Source: Cylindrodendrum hubeiense
Taxonomy: Eukaryota; Ascomycota; Sordariomycetes; Hypocreales; Nectriaceae
Assembly: GCA_014621425.1 (NCBI GenBank)
Contig: JAANBB010000274.1
Location: 1 to 54,990, forward strand
DNA length: 54,990 nucleotides
Reading direction: 5' to 3'
In this document: positions 34,081-45,251 of the stretch, piece by piece
How positions within the stretch are numbered: the first letter of the stretch is position 1
How the letters are laid out: each line of letters starts with the position of its first letter
The notes under the pieces: model-generated
What the model was told of the DNA's origin: nothing
Database searches by the model: none
What the model saw: the letters and a program-made list of their open reading frames with translations, nothing else
Made by a program: the position numbers and the translations under genes

Positions 34081-36166
34081 CTACTTTCTCTTCTTGGCCT
34101 TACCGGTATCGGTACCGGTCGCCTTTGCTTCAACCTTCTTGACCTTCTCAGCAGCCACCTCCTTGACATCAGCCTCCTTCTTCTGCTCCGCCTCATCATC
34201 ATCGCCGCCCTGACCAAACTCGTTGACGCGAGTGTGGTCGATGCGGTATGCCCACCGCTGGTAGATGTAAACGAAGAAGATGATGTCGTCACGGAAAGTC
34301 GACAGTCGGTGCAGGAACGGCATCTTGATGGTGAAGGCGAATAGGTCATCGATAAACGTGTTGAGGAACTTGTACATCATGGCCCTGGCGGGCATGTGCG
34401 CCACACTCTTGAGACGGTAGTTGATGTACAGTGAAGGGATCATCATCAAGAAACCGTACGCATACACCGATCCCACCAGCGTGGTGATGATGTACGAGTA
34501 CCACGACTTGTGGGACTCGTAGATGAGCGAGTAGATGCCGTACGCGATCAGGAGGGGCACCGCGGCAATGTACACATACTTGAACGCAATCTCGTCGTAC
34601 TCCTTGGTCTTCTCCTCGGTCTCGGTGAGCTTCTGCTTGTCCTCAAAGATGATTGTATAGGGGAGCCAGGAGCCGGGGGCGCTAGGACCAACGCGCACGT
34701 TGACGACGGTAGTAACCTTCCAGAATTCGATGAGAATGCCCACGACTTGGGTGCCCAGGATCATCCAGCTGGTGTTCTGCGAGTTGTCCAAAAGATAGAG
34801 GAAAATGACCGCCTGCATGAAGACGTTGGCCAGGATAGATCGCACCGAGATACCAATATTGTCCTTCTTCTTGCGGTAGTGGGCAATATCGGAACCAAAG
34901 GCAAGCGTCTCGAGGAACATGTGGGCGATGCTGACCACGATGGTGATGCCAAGCAGGATGGGGTTTGTGTCAATGAAGATTTCCTTGATCATTTCCATCT
35001 CCGAGCCATCGCCACCGCCGGGAAGTGCATTGCCGTGCGCGGCTTGACGGGCGGCCTCCTTGGAGCTGGCCTCCATGGTCGCCATGATCTGGAACTGCCA
35101 GCTGACCAAGTTTCCGATATCGAACCGGATGGGCAACTCTGTGACAGTCTCGTTCAAAGGGGTCATGTGGCTCTTCAACTGCCAGAAGGTGTTGACAAAC
35201 AGAACCGGATCTGCCATGGTTAGCTCTATCAATTTCACGGAGATGAGGAGCGTTTAACATACAGTACCAGCCATTCTTGCCGGTACCGTCACGAGCACCA
35301 GTGGCCTCGAGACGGAAGAACTGCTTGATGGGAGGAGTGAGAGATGCCAGGTCCTTGACGCCCAAGTCGGGGATAAACGACAAGCTTGCGTTGGGGTGGT
35401 AGTGGTTGGTGATGACAGGTCCAGTGTGCTCTTCCTCCTCGGGAGTTTCAACCTCGGCCTCGGGGGAGTTATCAAGTAGGTTTCGGGTCTTAGCAACCTT
35501 CTTCTGGGGCAGATAGTGGGTCAGGGGCCACGCGAAATGATACGCCTTGGCGGGATCGAATCCGGGCTGCTTGGGGTCAAGGTTGCTGCCAGGGAGACCG
35601 ATGTAGAAGTGACCCCAAAGGGTGCCGTTGTTTTGAACCGACTTGGGAACTGGGAACGTCTTCTCCACCACACGCTTGTCCGAGTAGTTGTTGAGATGGA
35701 ACTCCTCCTCCTTGACGATCAGATATTCCTCGGGGACCTGGGAGATGGGGGCCGGGTTGAACGAGGACGAGAGGGTGACGATGATGTCGACATGGCTGTC
35801 TTGGGGCCAGATTGGTGCAACCTTCTTGGGAATGTGGCGGTAAGTCGCACCCTCATCGAGACCCTTGGGTCGAAATTCGAACGGTGGGATGTCTTCGATG
35901 TTTCCGGGGACTTTGATTACCTTGCCGGTCTCGGGGTGGGTGGCCTCGACGCCGGTCTGGTCCTTCTTGTTTGCGTAGTTGAAGGCAAAGTTAATGCCAA
36001 AATAAACAGCACCACCGAGGAGCAGCTTGTTGAAGGTTATTCCCTAAGGCAAAAGTACGGTCAGTGAAAGCTTCATAACGGTCGTGTGGGCGTTGCGACG
36101 ACTTACACCACCACCTCCTTGTTGCTGCTCGGCTGGCTGGCGAGGTAGGACGGCTGCTTCGGCCAT
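34081..36166 (-). CDS. CLPTM1-family multi-pass membrane protein
   Basis: Three exons, 36166-36107, 36043-35263 and 35210-34081, join in frame (introns of 63 and 52 nt) to give 656 residues. The N-terminus has a hydrophobic segment at about residues 24-36. It is followed by a large luminal domain with NNGTLWGHFYIGLPGSNLDP, TNHYHPNASLSFIPD and NGWYYPVLFVNTFWQLK, the hallmark of CLPTM1/CLPTM1L. Several membrane segments follow (GITIVVSIAHMFLETLAFGS, VFMQAVIFLYLLD, YIAAVPLLIAYGIYSL). Conserved motifs FLNTFIDDLFAFTIKMP and RDDIIFFVYIYQRWAYR come next. The C-tail is Lys-rich (GKAKKRK), with a possible ER-retrieval flavour. Human CLPTM1L has been linked to lipid scrambling in GPI synthesis. The fungal role is less clear. 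Confidence 0.93.
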
Positions 36167-37306
36167 CGTGTCTGTCGCCTCTGGTCGAGGAGAAGAGACC
36201 GGTACACGTTAAACGGGCCTGGAGACGGATGAATGTCTCTATTCCGGAGCCAGATTCACGGTACGAGCTGTTGCGGCGGTTGGGTCGTGGCCGTTGGTCG
36301 AGGTTGTCGCAAGCAGAAATTCCCCTCTGCCCATGTGTCTTGAGGAGTTGAGGATAGCTAGCTCCTACCTAATCAGGGCCGTGGACCGGCCGGAGCTTGC
36401 GCTGACGTGCTGCCAGATCGGCGAATCAGGGTCTTGCCAGAAGGCACGTCCCCCCACTGCAGCGACGACCGCCAAACGTGCTGGAGCGGAGTCCTCTATA
36501 AGAGACACCGCCTAAAAGACTCCACTGGCAGCGAACTACAGGCATCTGCCGGTGCCTGACAGCGAGTCCTTCAGTGGCCACGGCGAACATGTTGTAAATG
36601 CTGCCCCTCATTTATCGGCCATGACAAGGACGCTGCCCCGCCACCACTCAGACCCAGGCATCGAACCCTCAACAGATGATCGTCAACCCACGATGAAGCC
36701 GCCACCTGGCATTCCAACCTGGCTCTGTAACTGCCTGATCCCACTCCGAGCTAGGCTCAGCATGGCAACGTCCCTGTGCTAAGACGTAACTCCCGTCCTG
36801 GTGACCTGCGGCGGCGAGCCAGTCGCAAAGCTGCTGTTGAGCATCCCGCCGTAGCACTGATGCACTGCATGGACAGTTGGACACGGCCGGCATTAGAGGA
36901 TTCGTCGGTGGACCGCAGATAGTGGCTCCGATGACCGAATGGCCCGCCGCCTCTCTTTCTCCCACGAGACCCCACGCTTCAACATTCCCAACCTAATCTT
37001 TATCCTTTGTTCCTTCCTGTTTCCTCCTTCTCTCTGTTCGTGACTACCTATACTCTCAGTATACTTTATCATCTTGCATCATCGACTTGGCCATAAATTG
37101 CAACTCTTACCGCAGTTCCCTCTTGCCACAACCTCCCACACTGAGACAAGCGTGGTCTTCTCATCGTCATTTATCACAGTGCTATTTCCCTTTCCACCTG
37201 CGACCTTTCACCAGTTTGACTCTTTACTCCTGGACATTTTGCCTTCTCTTCTTGGACCGCAACCACTTTCCTCCTCTATCAAATTCTCTTCTTCAAAACC
37301 GCCATC
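36167..37306. promoter_or_regulatory. Divergent promoter region CLPTM1-like / LOG-type gene
   Basis: This 1.14-kb interval lies between the two start codons. The last 340 bp before the LOG-type start (36960-37306) are strongly C/T-rich on the plus strand, a common fungal leader pattern. No gene motif is seen. A GGTTCGA-like word near 36662 (minus strand) is not part of a foldable tRNA. Confidence 0.5.
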
Positions 37307-38143
37307 ATGACTGTCGACAACCACACGCCGCAACCCCCGGCCGAGATCGGCAGCGTTGCCAATGGCTCATCTGCGAACGGGAACACTCGCACCAAAATTT
37401 GTGTTTACTGCGGTGCCAGCGCGGGATCCAGTCCTGCTCACATCGAAGCCGCCCGCACTCTCGGCAGGGCGATGGCCGCCAGCAACATCGACCTAGGTGA
37501 GTCACCCGGCCGAAGCCGCGTGGAGCCGCCCGCCGGCCCCCATCCCACCATCACCGGCGCCCCCCGGTAACCTTGATCATGTAACTGACGTAGGTGAACA
37601 GTATATGGAGGCGGAACGGTTGGACTTATGGGTGAGGTCGCAAAGACCATTGTTTCCATCAACGGTCCTGACTCTGTTCACGGAATCATCCCTGAGGCTC
37701 TAGTCAAGTATGAGCGCGATGGCACCTATCAGACCGTCAACCGCAGCAACCAATTCGTCCCGGAAGAGTCTGTTTATGGCCGGACGACTGTTGTCAACGA
37801 CATGCACACCCGCAAGAAGCTCATGGCGGAGGAGGTATTCAATGGTGGCCCCGGCAGCGGCTTCATTGGTCTGAGCGGCGGCTATGGGACTATGGAGGAG
37901 ATCTTCGAGACGACTACCTGGAACCAGCTGGGCATCCACAGCCGAGGAATTGTGCTGCTCAACATTGCTGGCTACTGGGACGGCATCATCCAGTGGATGG
38001 ACAAGGCCGCCGAGGAGGGGTTTGTCAAGCCAGCTAACAAGGACATTCTCGTCACCGCCGACACTCCCGAGGGTGCCATTAAGGCGCTCCGTGAATACAA
38101 GGTCTCGAATGCGATCTATCAACTCAAGTGGGGCAGCCAGTAG
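37307..38143 (+). CDS. LOG-family cytokinin-type nucleoside 5'-monophosphate phosphoribohydrolase
   Basis: Two exons, 37307-37496 and 37602-38143, with a 105-nt intron (GTGAGT donor, AACAG acceptor), give 243 residues. A 28-residue disordered N-terminus precedes the Rossmann core: KICVYCGASAGSSPAHIEAA, then VYGGGTVGLMGEVAK across the splice site, MHTRKKLM and SGGYGTMEE. The last two correspond to the LOG signatures (RK and PGGxGTxxE; here Pro is Ser). LOG enzymes release free cytokinin bases from their nucleotides. Older annotation calls them lysine decarboxylase-like, which is misleading. The fungal homologue may act in cytokinin formation or nucleotide salvage. It converges with PRE5, 262 bp away. 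Confidence 0.93.
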
Positions 38144-38405
38144 ATAGACACTTATTAGGAAAAGAGATGCTAGGCTTCTGTTACTTTGGTACGGACAATA
38201 GGAAGGCGGTCTGGCGTTGGGAAATATAGATGGTCAAGTACCATGGAAGCACTTAAATAGATGAAATGATGATCAAAGGTATTGCTTTCAACCGTCTTGA
38301 CGTGAGACCCATGAATGCTGCTTCTGCAGCTTATAATTGTACATGATCTAACTAGCTAGCACCGACCGACGCCGCAATTTATCCCCTTCTATTAGCAGTC
38401 GTAGT

Positions 38406-39331
38406 CTAGCTGTCAACCTCCATACCCTCCTCATCGTCTCCGCCGCCTTGGCCTTCGGCGACGCTCTCGATCCACTCCTGCACCTCGAATCCGTCGTAAA
38501 GCTTGAAAGGCTCGACAGTCTTCTTGGGTCCCTCAATCTTGATGCCCACCACGCCGACTGAGGTGTTCTCCACCGTCAACTCCTTGTCTTGCACCAGACT
38601 CTCTTTGAGGGCCTTGAGGCCGTGCTGGATGAGCTCCTCTCTCGAGCAGTCGGCGAACTCATCGATATTTCGCTCTAGGTAGGTTCGTGCCATCTGGCTT
38701 CGTGCGCCAATGGCGAAGGCGAGCATCTCCTCTGTCATGCCCGAGGGCTGGAACTCGAACAGGTGGGGGCCGCGCTCGTCAACACCGGCGACGAGGAGGC
38801 CGACGCCGTATGGCCGCTTGCCGTAGACCTGGGTGTTGATCTGGGCCTTCTCACCGATCATGTCGACGAGGGAGCGGAGAGGGATGGAGCGGCCGTAGGT
38901 GAGTCGGTGGCCGAGGCACTGCTGCTTCATGAAGTTGGATAGGACGCGGGCGTCAGAGGTAAGACCGGCGATGGCAATACCGGCATGCTCATCGATGGAA
39001 AAGAGCTTCTTCTGGTACGATGAAAGCTCCTCGGCGTTGCGCTGCAAGCTAGGTTAGGAACACATCGCTTTGCATGCCACGGCAGCTGGAGGGAGGGCAA
39101 GTGGTCGCACCTTGATCGCGCACAGGACAGCATGGGTCTTGCTGGCAATTCCGACAACGACCGAACCCTGCTTCACTGCCTCGGCGGCATATTCGATCTG
39201 GAATATTCGGCCCTGGGGCGAGCTGTGGTGTGTTAGCGTGCTGAAGCACCGGGGGAGCTGCGGGACCCGCTGGAGGCTTGGGGGGCGGCGTACAATGTGA
39301 CGGAATCGTTGTCGTAGTTGTTTCTGAACAT
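38406..39331 (-). CDS. PRE5: 20S proteasome subunit alpha-6 (PRE5/PSMA1)
   Basis: Three exons, 39331-39294, 39222-39111 and 39041-38406, give 261 residues. The spliced N-terminus [20 protein letters not shown] carries the alpha-subunit signature, followed by [13 protein letters not shown]. The body has [40 protein letters not shown] and [13 protein letters not shown], matching PSMA1 rather than other alpha subunits. The C-tail is acidic ([13 protein letters not shown]). It forms part of the outer ring of the 20S core and gates substrate entry; alpha subunits have no catalytic Thr. A 12-codon first exon is characteristic of intron-rich fungal proteasome genes. Confidence 0.97.
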
Positions 39332-40377
39332 GGTGGGAGTTGGGCTGCTCTAGCAGCGTCGCTATAGATCGAGTCGGAGGGCGGGATCGGGTTGTAAAGG
39401 GCGGGGTGGATGGAGATGGTCGGTAGGCGGGAGCTTCGTTTGGCGATGATGTTGGTGTTTGGGGTTGAGGTCAAGGTCCACGCAGCCGCCAGGCAGCTCA
39501 AGCTTCGTCGCCTTGCTGCTTGACCTGGCCTGGCAGCCTCAATTACTGCCGAGGATACCCCGCCACACCGCCTTCCCAATTGGGGAGCTTTCATGATGGG
39601 CTTGTTTCGACTGCGAATTCGCCCTCACACGAGTCCATTGCTTGCCTGTGAACAGAAACTCATTATTCAGCGTCCTCAATCCAAGCAAAACTCGCCATCG
39701 ATGATGACTCCCTGAAAGCATTGATAGTCGACATTGGTGACGAGGTAGCAAGATGACTAACACCGTGCCCCGCCGCCGGCTTGGTTGATGCACCCGTAAT
39801 CCAGTGCGACTCTCTTGCATTTGGCATAATATGCTGCATCTTCACAAAACCCTTGTCAAAAGCACAGGCATTTGCAGTTCGTTATTCCACAGGCGTCTTG
39901 TAATCACTTCCCTTGTAATTCGCGAGTGCCGCATTCGGTACATGGCCATGACACAATGATGCGCCTTCTCCGAGGCCGGAATCTCACCCCACGCTATGAA
40001 CGGCGGGCGAGGCGGAGTCGACATGTAGAGTATGCTTCCGGCGAATGAAGAGCGTAGTTCGGCAACAGCCATTTCATATCCCTCGCTTGTCGTTCCCCTC
40101 GTGCTCCTTGCCAGTAACTGAACACTCAATCATTTTGGTCATCGATTGGCATTGTGCTCGCCCACCCTGCAGCCCCCGGGATCCCCTCACTCGTCGTCGA
40201 GTCAGAAGCCCAAAATCTCGAGTGCGGCCTTTTCCTATTGGATGACTCATTGAGACTGGAGAACGCGCAAAAGAAAGAAAAACGCCTTCTCTCCTCTTAC
40301 AAGAGCTTAAGAACCTGCCCCGCCTCTGAGCTACTCAAGCTTTCCAAGTCAACATCTTTCACCAAAACTTTTACACA
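39332..40377. promoter_or_regulatory. Divergent promoter region PRE5 / phosphoserine aminotransferase
   Basis: This 1.05-kb interval lies between two divergent starts. It includes the ATGACTCAT element listed separately. Short frames at 39539-40129 lack motifs. The last 100 bp before 40378 are pyrimidine- and A-rich, as in fungal leaders. Confidence 0.5.
40242..40250. promoter_or_regulatory. Perfect Gcn4/CPC1 element ATGACTCAT
   Basis: The nine-base palindrome ATGACTCAT is the optimal Gcn4/CPC1 binding site. It sits 128 bp upstream of the phosphoserine aminotransferase start. Position and target fit general amino acid (cross-pathway) control of serine synthesis. Confidence 0.75.
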
Positions 40378-41708
40378 ATGCCTTCCAGATCAGAGATCAC
40401 TTATTTCGGCGCCGGCCCCGCGCTTTTGCCTACTGATGTCCTGGAGGGAGCTGCTAAGGCATTACTCGACTTCAATGGCACTGGCCTAGGAATTGCTGAA
40501 CACAGCCATAGATCCGAGCTGGCAGGCAACATCCTCAAGGAGGCCAAGGAGGACCTGATCAACTACCTGGACATCCCCGCAGACTATGATGTTCTGTTCA
40601 TGCAGGGTGGCGGCACTGGTGGATTCTCTGCCACCTTGTACAACCTCGTCGGTGTTTGGGTGACGAAGAAGAAGGCCCAGATCTCCGCACAGCTTAGCAA
40701 GCCTGAGGATGACCCTGCTGTGGTCGAGGCTCTCAAGAATGCTGTTGAGACCGAGCTTAAGGTTGATTACTTGATCACCGGCAGCTGGTCCAAGAAGGCC
40801 TCCGAGGAGGCTACGCGGTTGATTGGTCCCGAGTATGTGAATGTGGTCGCGGATTCCCGCAAGGTCAACGATGGCAAGTTTGGCAAGATTCCAGATGAGA
40901 GCAGCTGGAAGCTCTCTAAGTCAGCTGCTATGGTATATTACTGCGATAACGAGACAGTGGACGGCGTTGAATTTCCGGGTTTCCCCAAGTCTCTGCTTCC
41001 CGACCTTGATGGCAATGGCCCCATTGTCGTCGCTGACATGTCCTCCAACATTCTGTCGAGGAGGATTCCCGTCAAGAACTTCTCCGTCATCTTCTTCGGT
41101 GCCCAGAAGAACCTCGGTACCCCTGGCATCACCGGTGTCATCATCAAGAAGAACCTCCTGGCTCCCATCACCCCCCAGCCTGATGTTACCCTTCTTCGCA
41201 AGCTTGGTCTTCCCATCCCCCCCATCATTCTTCAATATGACATCATTGCCAAGAACAACTCTCTCTACAACACTCTCAGCATCTTCGAGTAAGTTATTTT
41301 AGTTCGTTTCAACGTAGCTGCATGCTGACAGTGAATAGCGTCTACATTGCTGGCCAAGTGCTGAAGAAGCTCCTGCGAACCTACTCTAACAAGGTTGACG
41401 GCCAGGAGGCTGTGGCCGACAAGAAGGCTGGGCTCATCTACGGCGCCCTCGAGGCTTACCCTGACATCTACCGCATTGTCCCTGATAAGTCTGCACGATC
41501 AAGGATGAACATTTGCTTCCGCGTCGCCAAGGGAGGAGACGTCGACGCCGCTGAGAAGGGATTCTTGAAGGAGGCAACGGCACTGGGACTCACTGGCCTC
41601 AAGGGCCATAGAAGCGTTGGTGGTATTCGGGCTAGCAACTACAACTCGATCCCGCTGGAGGGTGCCGAGAAGCTGGCCAAATTTATCCAGACTTTTGCTT
41701 CGTCTTAG
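40378..41708 (+). CDS. SER1: Phosphoserine aminotransferase (serine biosynthesis)
   Basis: Two exons, 40378-41288 and 41339-41708, with a 50-nt intron (GTAAGT donor, ATAG acceptor), give 426 residues. The N-terminus EITYFGAGPALLPTDVLEGA and the phosphate/PLP loop FMQGGGTGGFSATLYNL are class-V aminotransferase signatures of SerC/Ser1. The PLP Schiff-base Lys is Lys244 in FGAQKNLGTPG. The C-terminus has RSRMNICFRV and GLKGHRSVGGIRASNYNSIP, the substrate-binding arginines of this family. The enzyme makes O-phosphoserine from 3-phosphohydroxypyruvate and glutamate with PLP. A polyadenylation-like AATAAA lies near 41848. A perfect CPC1 element lies in the promoter. Confidence 0.97.
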
Positions 41709-42188
41709 TGCGGATGGGATGGCGCACTGTTTATCATGAGGGTATGTAGGACGGACGTACGTTGGGAAGACTATCAACTCGAGAAGTAGATGTTGAATTC
41801 AACATTGGCAGCATAAAGCCTTAGGAAGGAAAAATAAGTAAAGCACAATAAAATAAATACCCGGAATGTTTGACCAAGTTCTCTGACATCCGGAGAAGAC
41901 GTTCGCAACGCAATTCGGCAGTGCGCTGGTACGCTGGCCAACATCTAGGGGATGGATACACTAAGGCCCCGCTGTCATGCACCCCGGGTTTTGGTCCAGA
42001 GCCTCAGCGGTCCGCTATAGCTGATTAACCTCAGGCCTCGTCTAGCACCTATCGATCCCTGCGTTAATGCGGGTTGGAATTTTTCGAGACCCGATTTCTC
42101 ATCCGCAACGATCCGTCGTGCGCAATACTACCAGACTCATTTGCTTCAGATCGTAATCTTGGTAGTATCGCATTCACTTCGTTTACCG
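41709..42188. other. Spacer between SER1 and MSS1
   Basis: This 480-bp interval lies between two plus-strand genes. The first 150 bp are A-rich with AATAAA words (SER1 3' end). The rest is the MSS1 promoter. No gene is seen. Confidence 0.5.
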
Positions 42189-44082
42189 ATGATCAGGAGT
42201 AGTCTCCGCCCGAGGAGACTCATCCGCGCCCCGAGTCTCTCACGGGTTGGGACACTCGTCAAATGCCTAGGTTATGTAGCCCCCGTATCATCGACACAAA
42301 TAAAGCAGGGCAGAACACTGTCGAGGCCGTTCTCACAGCAACCATGGTCTCCGGACACCCTGAACGAACATTCTGGGTTTCCCGTCATAGGCGACACTAT
42401 TTATGCCCTGTCAACTGCCCAGGGCCGGGCCGGCATTGCAGTCATTCGCATTTCGGGCCCGTCATGCTTGGAAGTAGGTGCTTCTTCTCGTCAGACAGAA
42501 CGGGTCGACTAACGAGGTCAAGGTATACAAGGCATTATGTCCATCCAAAGCACTACCCAAGCCGAGATATGCAACTGTACGTTCTCTTTATGATACTCAA
42601 TTCTCAGAGGAGGAACCAGTCATCTTGGACTCGGAGGCCCTCGTCCTTTACTTTCCCGGTCCCAAGACCGTGACTGGAGAAGATGTCCTGGAACTGCATG
42701 TTCACGGCGGGCCTGCCACTGTCAAGGCGGTTCTCTCTGCAATTCCGCGGTGTCCCACGACCGAACGTATTCGGTATGCCGAGCCTGGAGAGTTTACGAA
42801 GCGAGCCTTCTTCAACAACCGTCTCGACCTGGCCCAGGTCGAATCGCTGAGTGACACTCTTGCGGCTGAGACGGAGCAACAGCGTCGCGCTGCCGTGCGT
42901 GGAAACTCGGGCGTTCTCGGGCGCGCGTACGAGGCTTGGAGAGAGCAGCTATTGTTAGCGCGCGCAGAAATTGAGGCATTGATTGACTTCTCCGAAGATC
43001 AGCATTTTGACGAATCTGAGTCGGATCTGCTGGGGAACGTGAGAGAGCAGGTGGCGAGGATGCTGCACAGCATCGAGCTGCATGAGCAAGGGAGTCAGCG
43101 GAATGAGTTGCTGAAAAACGGTATCCGAATTGCGCTCCTAGGCCCGCCAAATGTCGGAAAGAGCTCGCTGATGAATCTGATTGTCGGGCGCGAGGCATCC
43201 ATCGTGTCTGGAGAGGCTGGTACTACCCGAGATATTGTGGAGGCCAGCCTCGATATACGCGGCTATCTTTGCTCATTCGCCGATACGGCTGGGTTCCGGT
43301 CAGAAGAATCTAGGACGATCAATGGGGCGGAGCCGGGCACAATCGGCGCTGTCGAGGAAGAAGGAATCCGTAGGGCGAAGCAAAAGGCCCTTGATTCCGA
43401 CATTGTTGTGGTACTTGCGTCGGTGGAGCAGAGCCTCGGCGGCTCGTGCATCCATTACGATCAGGAAACACTGGACCTTGCAGCACAAGCGCAGGCTTGT
43501 CTTATTGTGGTCAACAAACGAGATTCGATAGGTCCCGGCGAGTTTTCCAAACTTATCCAGGGCTTTGGGGAGATCGCGCGAGCACGCGATCCCAAGTTAG
43601 CAGCGGCTGAGCTAGTGTCGATCTCGTGTAGGGAGGCTCAGTCGGAGACTTCGGATACGAAGAAGGATCAGGGTGGCATCCATATGGTCATGGACAGCCT
43701 GGTCGACTCTTTCACAAGTATGACATCCATGCCAGCCGAACACCAGGATCTCCTTGGCGTGACGGAGCGCCAGCGGCAGCTCCTGACCAAGTGCCGACGT
43801 CACTTGGAGGACTTCATGGCGGAGGCGCAGGTGGAGGAGGGAGGGACTGACGCAGACGCGGTTCTGGCGGCTGAGTACCTACGGTACGCGGCTGATTGCC
43901 TGGCGCGCATAACTGGGCGTGGCGAGTTTGGGGACGTAGAGGACGTGTTGGGGGTCATCTTCGAGAAGTAAGTTCTGACTGTGGCTTCTGCGCCTCTTTA
44001 TCTGCCCACTTTTCGTCGGAAGATTTACGGAGGATTTACAATTGCTGACTGAATTTCCATTAGGTTCTGTGTCGGCAAGTAA
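42189..44082 (+). CDS. MSS1: Mitochondrial tRNA modification GTPase (MnmE/GTPBP3/Mss1)
   Basis: Three exons, 42189-42473, 42523-43967 and 44064-44082, give 582 residues. The first 50 residues are Arg/Ser-rich (MIRSSLRPRRLIRAPSLSRV), a good mitochondrial presequence. The formyl-THF-binding N-domain (IGDTIYALSTAQGRAGIAVI to VYKALCP) and helical domain (EPGEFTKRAFFNNRLDLAQV) are intact. The G domain has P-loop GPPNVGKSS (near residue 302), AGTTRD, DTAGF and NKRDS. The tiny last exon encodes FCVGK, preserving the FCIGK-type end whose Cys is essential in MnmE. With Mto1/GidA it installs the 5-carboxymethylaminomethyl group at wobble U of mitochondrial tRNAs. Confidence 0.96.
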
Positions 44083-44716
44083 TGATGAACAAGAGAGGTA
44101 AGTTGAGAAGACTGCATGTATTATGGGGGTTTTTGCAAACCCCCAATGTCTGTCTAAAATCGGAGTAACTCTAAGGGATGTCTAATTCTGAAAACTCCGC
44201 CTAATGCAAATAGGGAAAGACAAATAAGGGTGTTGTGTGAAGAGCGAGCGAGCCGTCGACCGCCGGGGTTTCGGGCTGCGCCGCGAAGAAGAGGAATAGA
44301 GGAAATGAGAACTAGAACAAAGGAGATCCAAAACAATGCCACCAGGGATGCGATATGCTTTTCTTTTCGCTTGCCGTTCCATGCCGCGCCATGCCATGCT
44401 GTGTCGAAAATGGACTCGCCTTTCCAACTCCTTGCAATGCGATGCCAATGCCAATGCCGATGCCGATGCGAATGTTGATGCCGATGCCGATGCTATGCTG
44501 ATGCGGAAATGCAGATGCAGATTATGTCGATGCAAAATGATGAAACCAATGTAGATGCAGATGCAGATGCAGATGTAGAAGAAAAACCAACTCCGTTCCA
44601 ATGCTGTTCTCAAGGAAGATTCCGAAACGCCCCATCCATGCTGTCTCCCAGGCCACCTGCACCGAATCGGTGCGAAGCGGAGGGGGTTGAAGATTGTTTT
44701 GAGAATGGAGCTTTAT
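44083..44716. other. Convergent 3' spacer MSS1 / GRSGYN-repeat gene
   Basis: This 634-bp interval lies between convergent stop codons. It contains the GATGCC/GATGCA hexanucleotide tract listed separately and the AATAAA that overlaps the end of the repeat-protein gene. No gene is seen. Confidence 0.5.
44434..44578. repeat. Degenerate GATGCN hexanucleotide tract
   Basis: About 145 bp consist of GATGCC, AATGCC, GATGCG, GATGCA and GATGTA units, many adjacent and partly interrupted. The repeat gives open frames in several phases, which explains the short ORFs over it. Confidence 0.85.
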
Positions 44717-44956
44717 TTACTCGTCATCATCGTCGGAGCGGTTGTAGCCAGAGCGACCCTTGTTGCCAGTGGAGTCGTCATCGTCGCCGTCCTTGTTGTA
44801 GCCGGAGCGACCATAGTTGGCCTCAGGGCCGTTGTAGCCAGAGCGGCCGGAGTTGGTGGTGGGCTTGGTGTCGGTGGTGTCGTCACCGTCCTTGTTGTAG
44901 CCGCTGCGGCCGAAAGACATGGAGGAGGGAGCAAAGGTGAGAGTGAAGGCAGCCAT
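44717..44956 (-). CDS. 79-residue GRSGYN-repeat microprotein
   Basis: A single exon runs from ATG at 44956 to a TAA at 44719-44717, which overlaps an AATAAA polyadenylation-like signal. After a 14-residue N-terminus (MAAFTLTFAPSSMS) the hexapeptide GRSGYN occurs four times, at about residues 16, 37, 49 and 67. Linkers are acidic, KDGDD twice and SDDDDE at the end. The four copies use different codons (Ser as AGC, TCT, TCC, TCT; Gly as GGC or GGT), so the peptide rather than the DNA is conserved. Codons are almost all C-ending or preferred, as in highly expressed fungal genes. There is no signal peptide, membrane segment or dibasic processing site. A promoter array, TATA box and A/C-rich leader precede it. 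I do not recognise the family and assign no function. Confidence 0.82.
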   Translation of the reverse strand: MAAFTLTFAPSSMSFGRSGYNKDGDDTTDTKPTTNSGRSGYNGPEANYGRSGYNKDGDDDDSTGNKGRSGYNRSDDDDE

Positions 44957-45200
44957 TGTAAATGTTTGAGTGTTGGGTGAATGTGAGAGTGTGTGTGTGT
45001 ATTTTGTTGTGTGAGGGGGGGTTGCGTGGGTTGATATAGTTTATTGGATGCGTGTGGTGGTGGTGATTGTTGTTGTTGTGGTTGATGTGAAGGTGGTTGT
45101 TTTGGTGGAAGTGGTTGTGATTGTGGTTGGTGTGAGTGGTGGTTGTTGTAAGTGTTGGTGGTGATGGTGATGGTGATGATGATTGTATTGGAGTGTTGAG
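44957..45200 (-). promoter_or_regulatory. A/C-rich leader of the GRSGYN-repeat gene
   Basis: On the coding (minus) strand this 240-bp stretch is almost only A and C, with blocks such as CACAACCACC and CACCCAACACTC, and has few ATG triplets. Such unstructured leaders go with strongly translated fungal mRNAs. On the plus strand the same DNA appears as a GT-rich tract. Confidence 0.6.
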
Positions 45201-45251
45201 AGTGTGTTGATGTGATGATGGATTATGTTTCAAGCCAGGAGATGCCAGAGG

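Noticed and set aside
34510..35223. 237-codon plus-strand frame
   Set aside because: Antisense shadow of the CLPTM1-like exon 3.
36640..36720. Possible tRNA on the minus strand (GGTTCGATG word)
   Set aside because: The flanking bases do not form a T-arm or acceptor stem.
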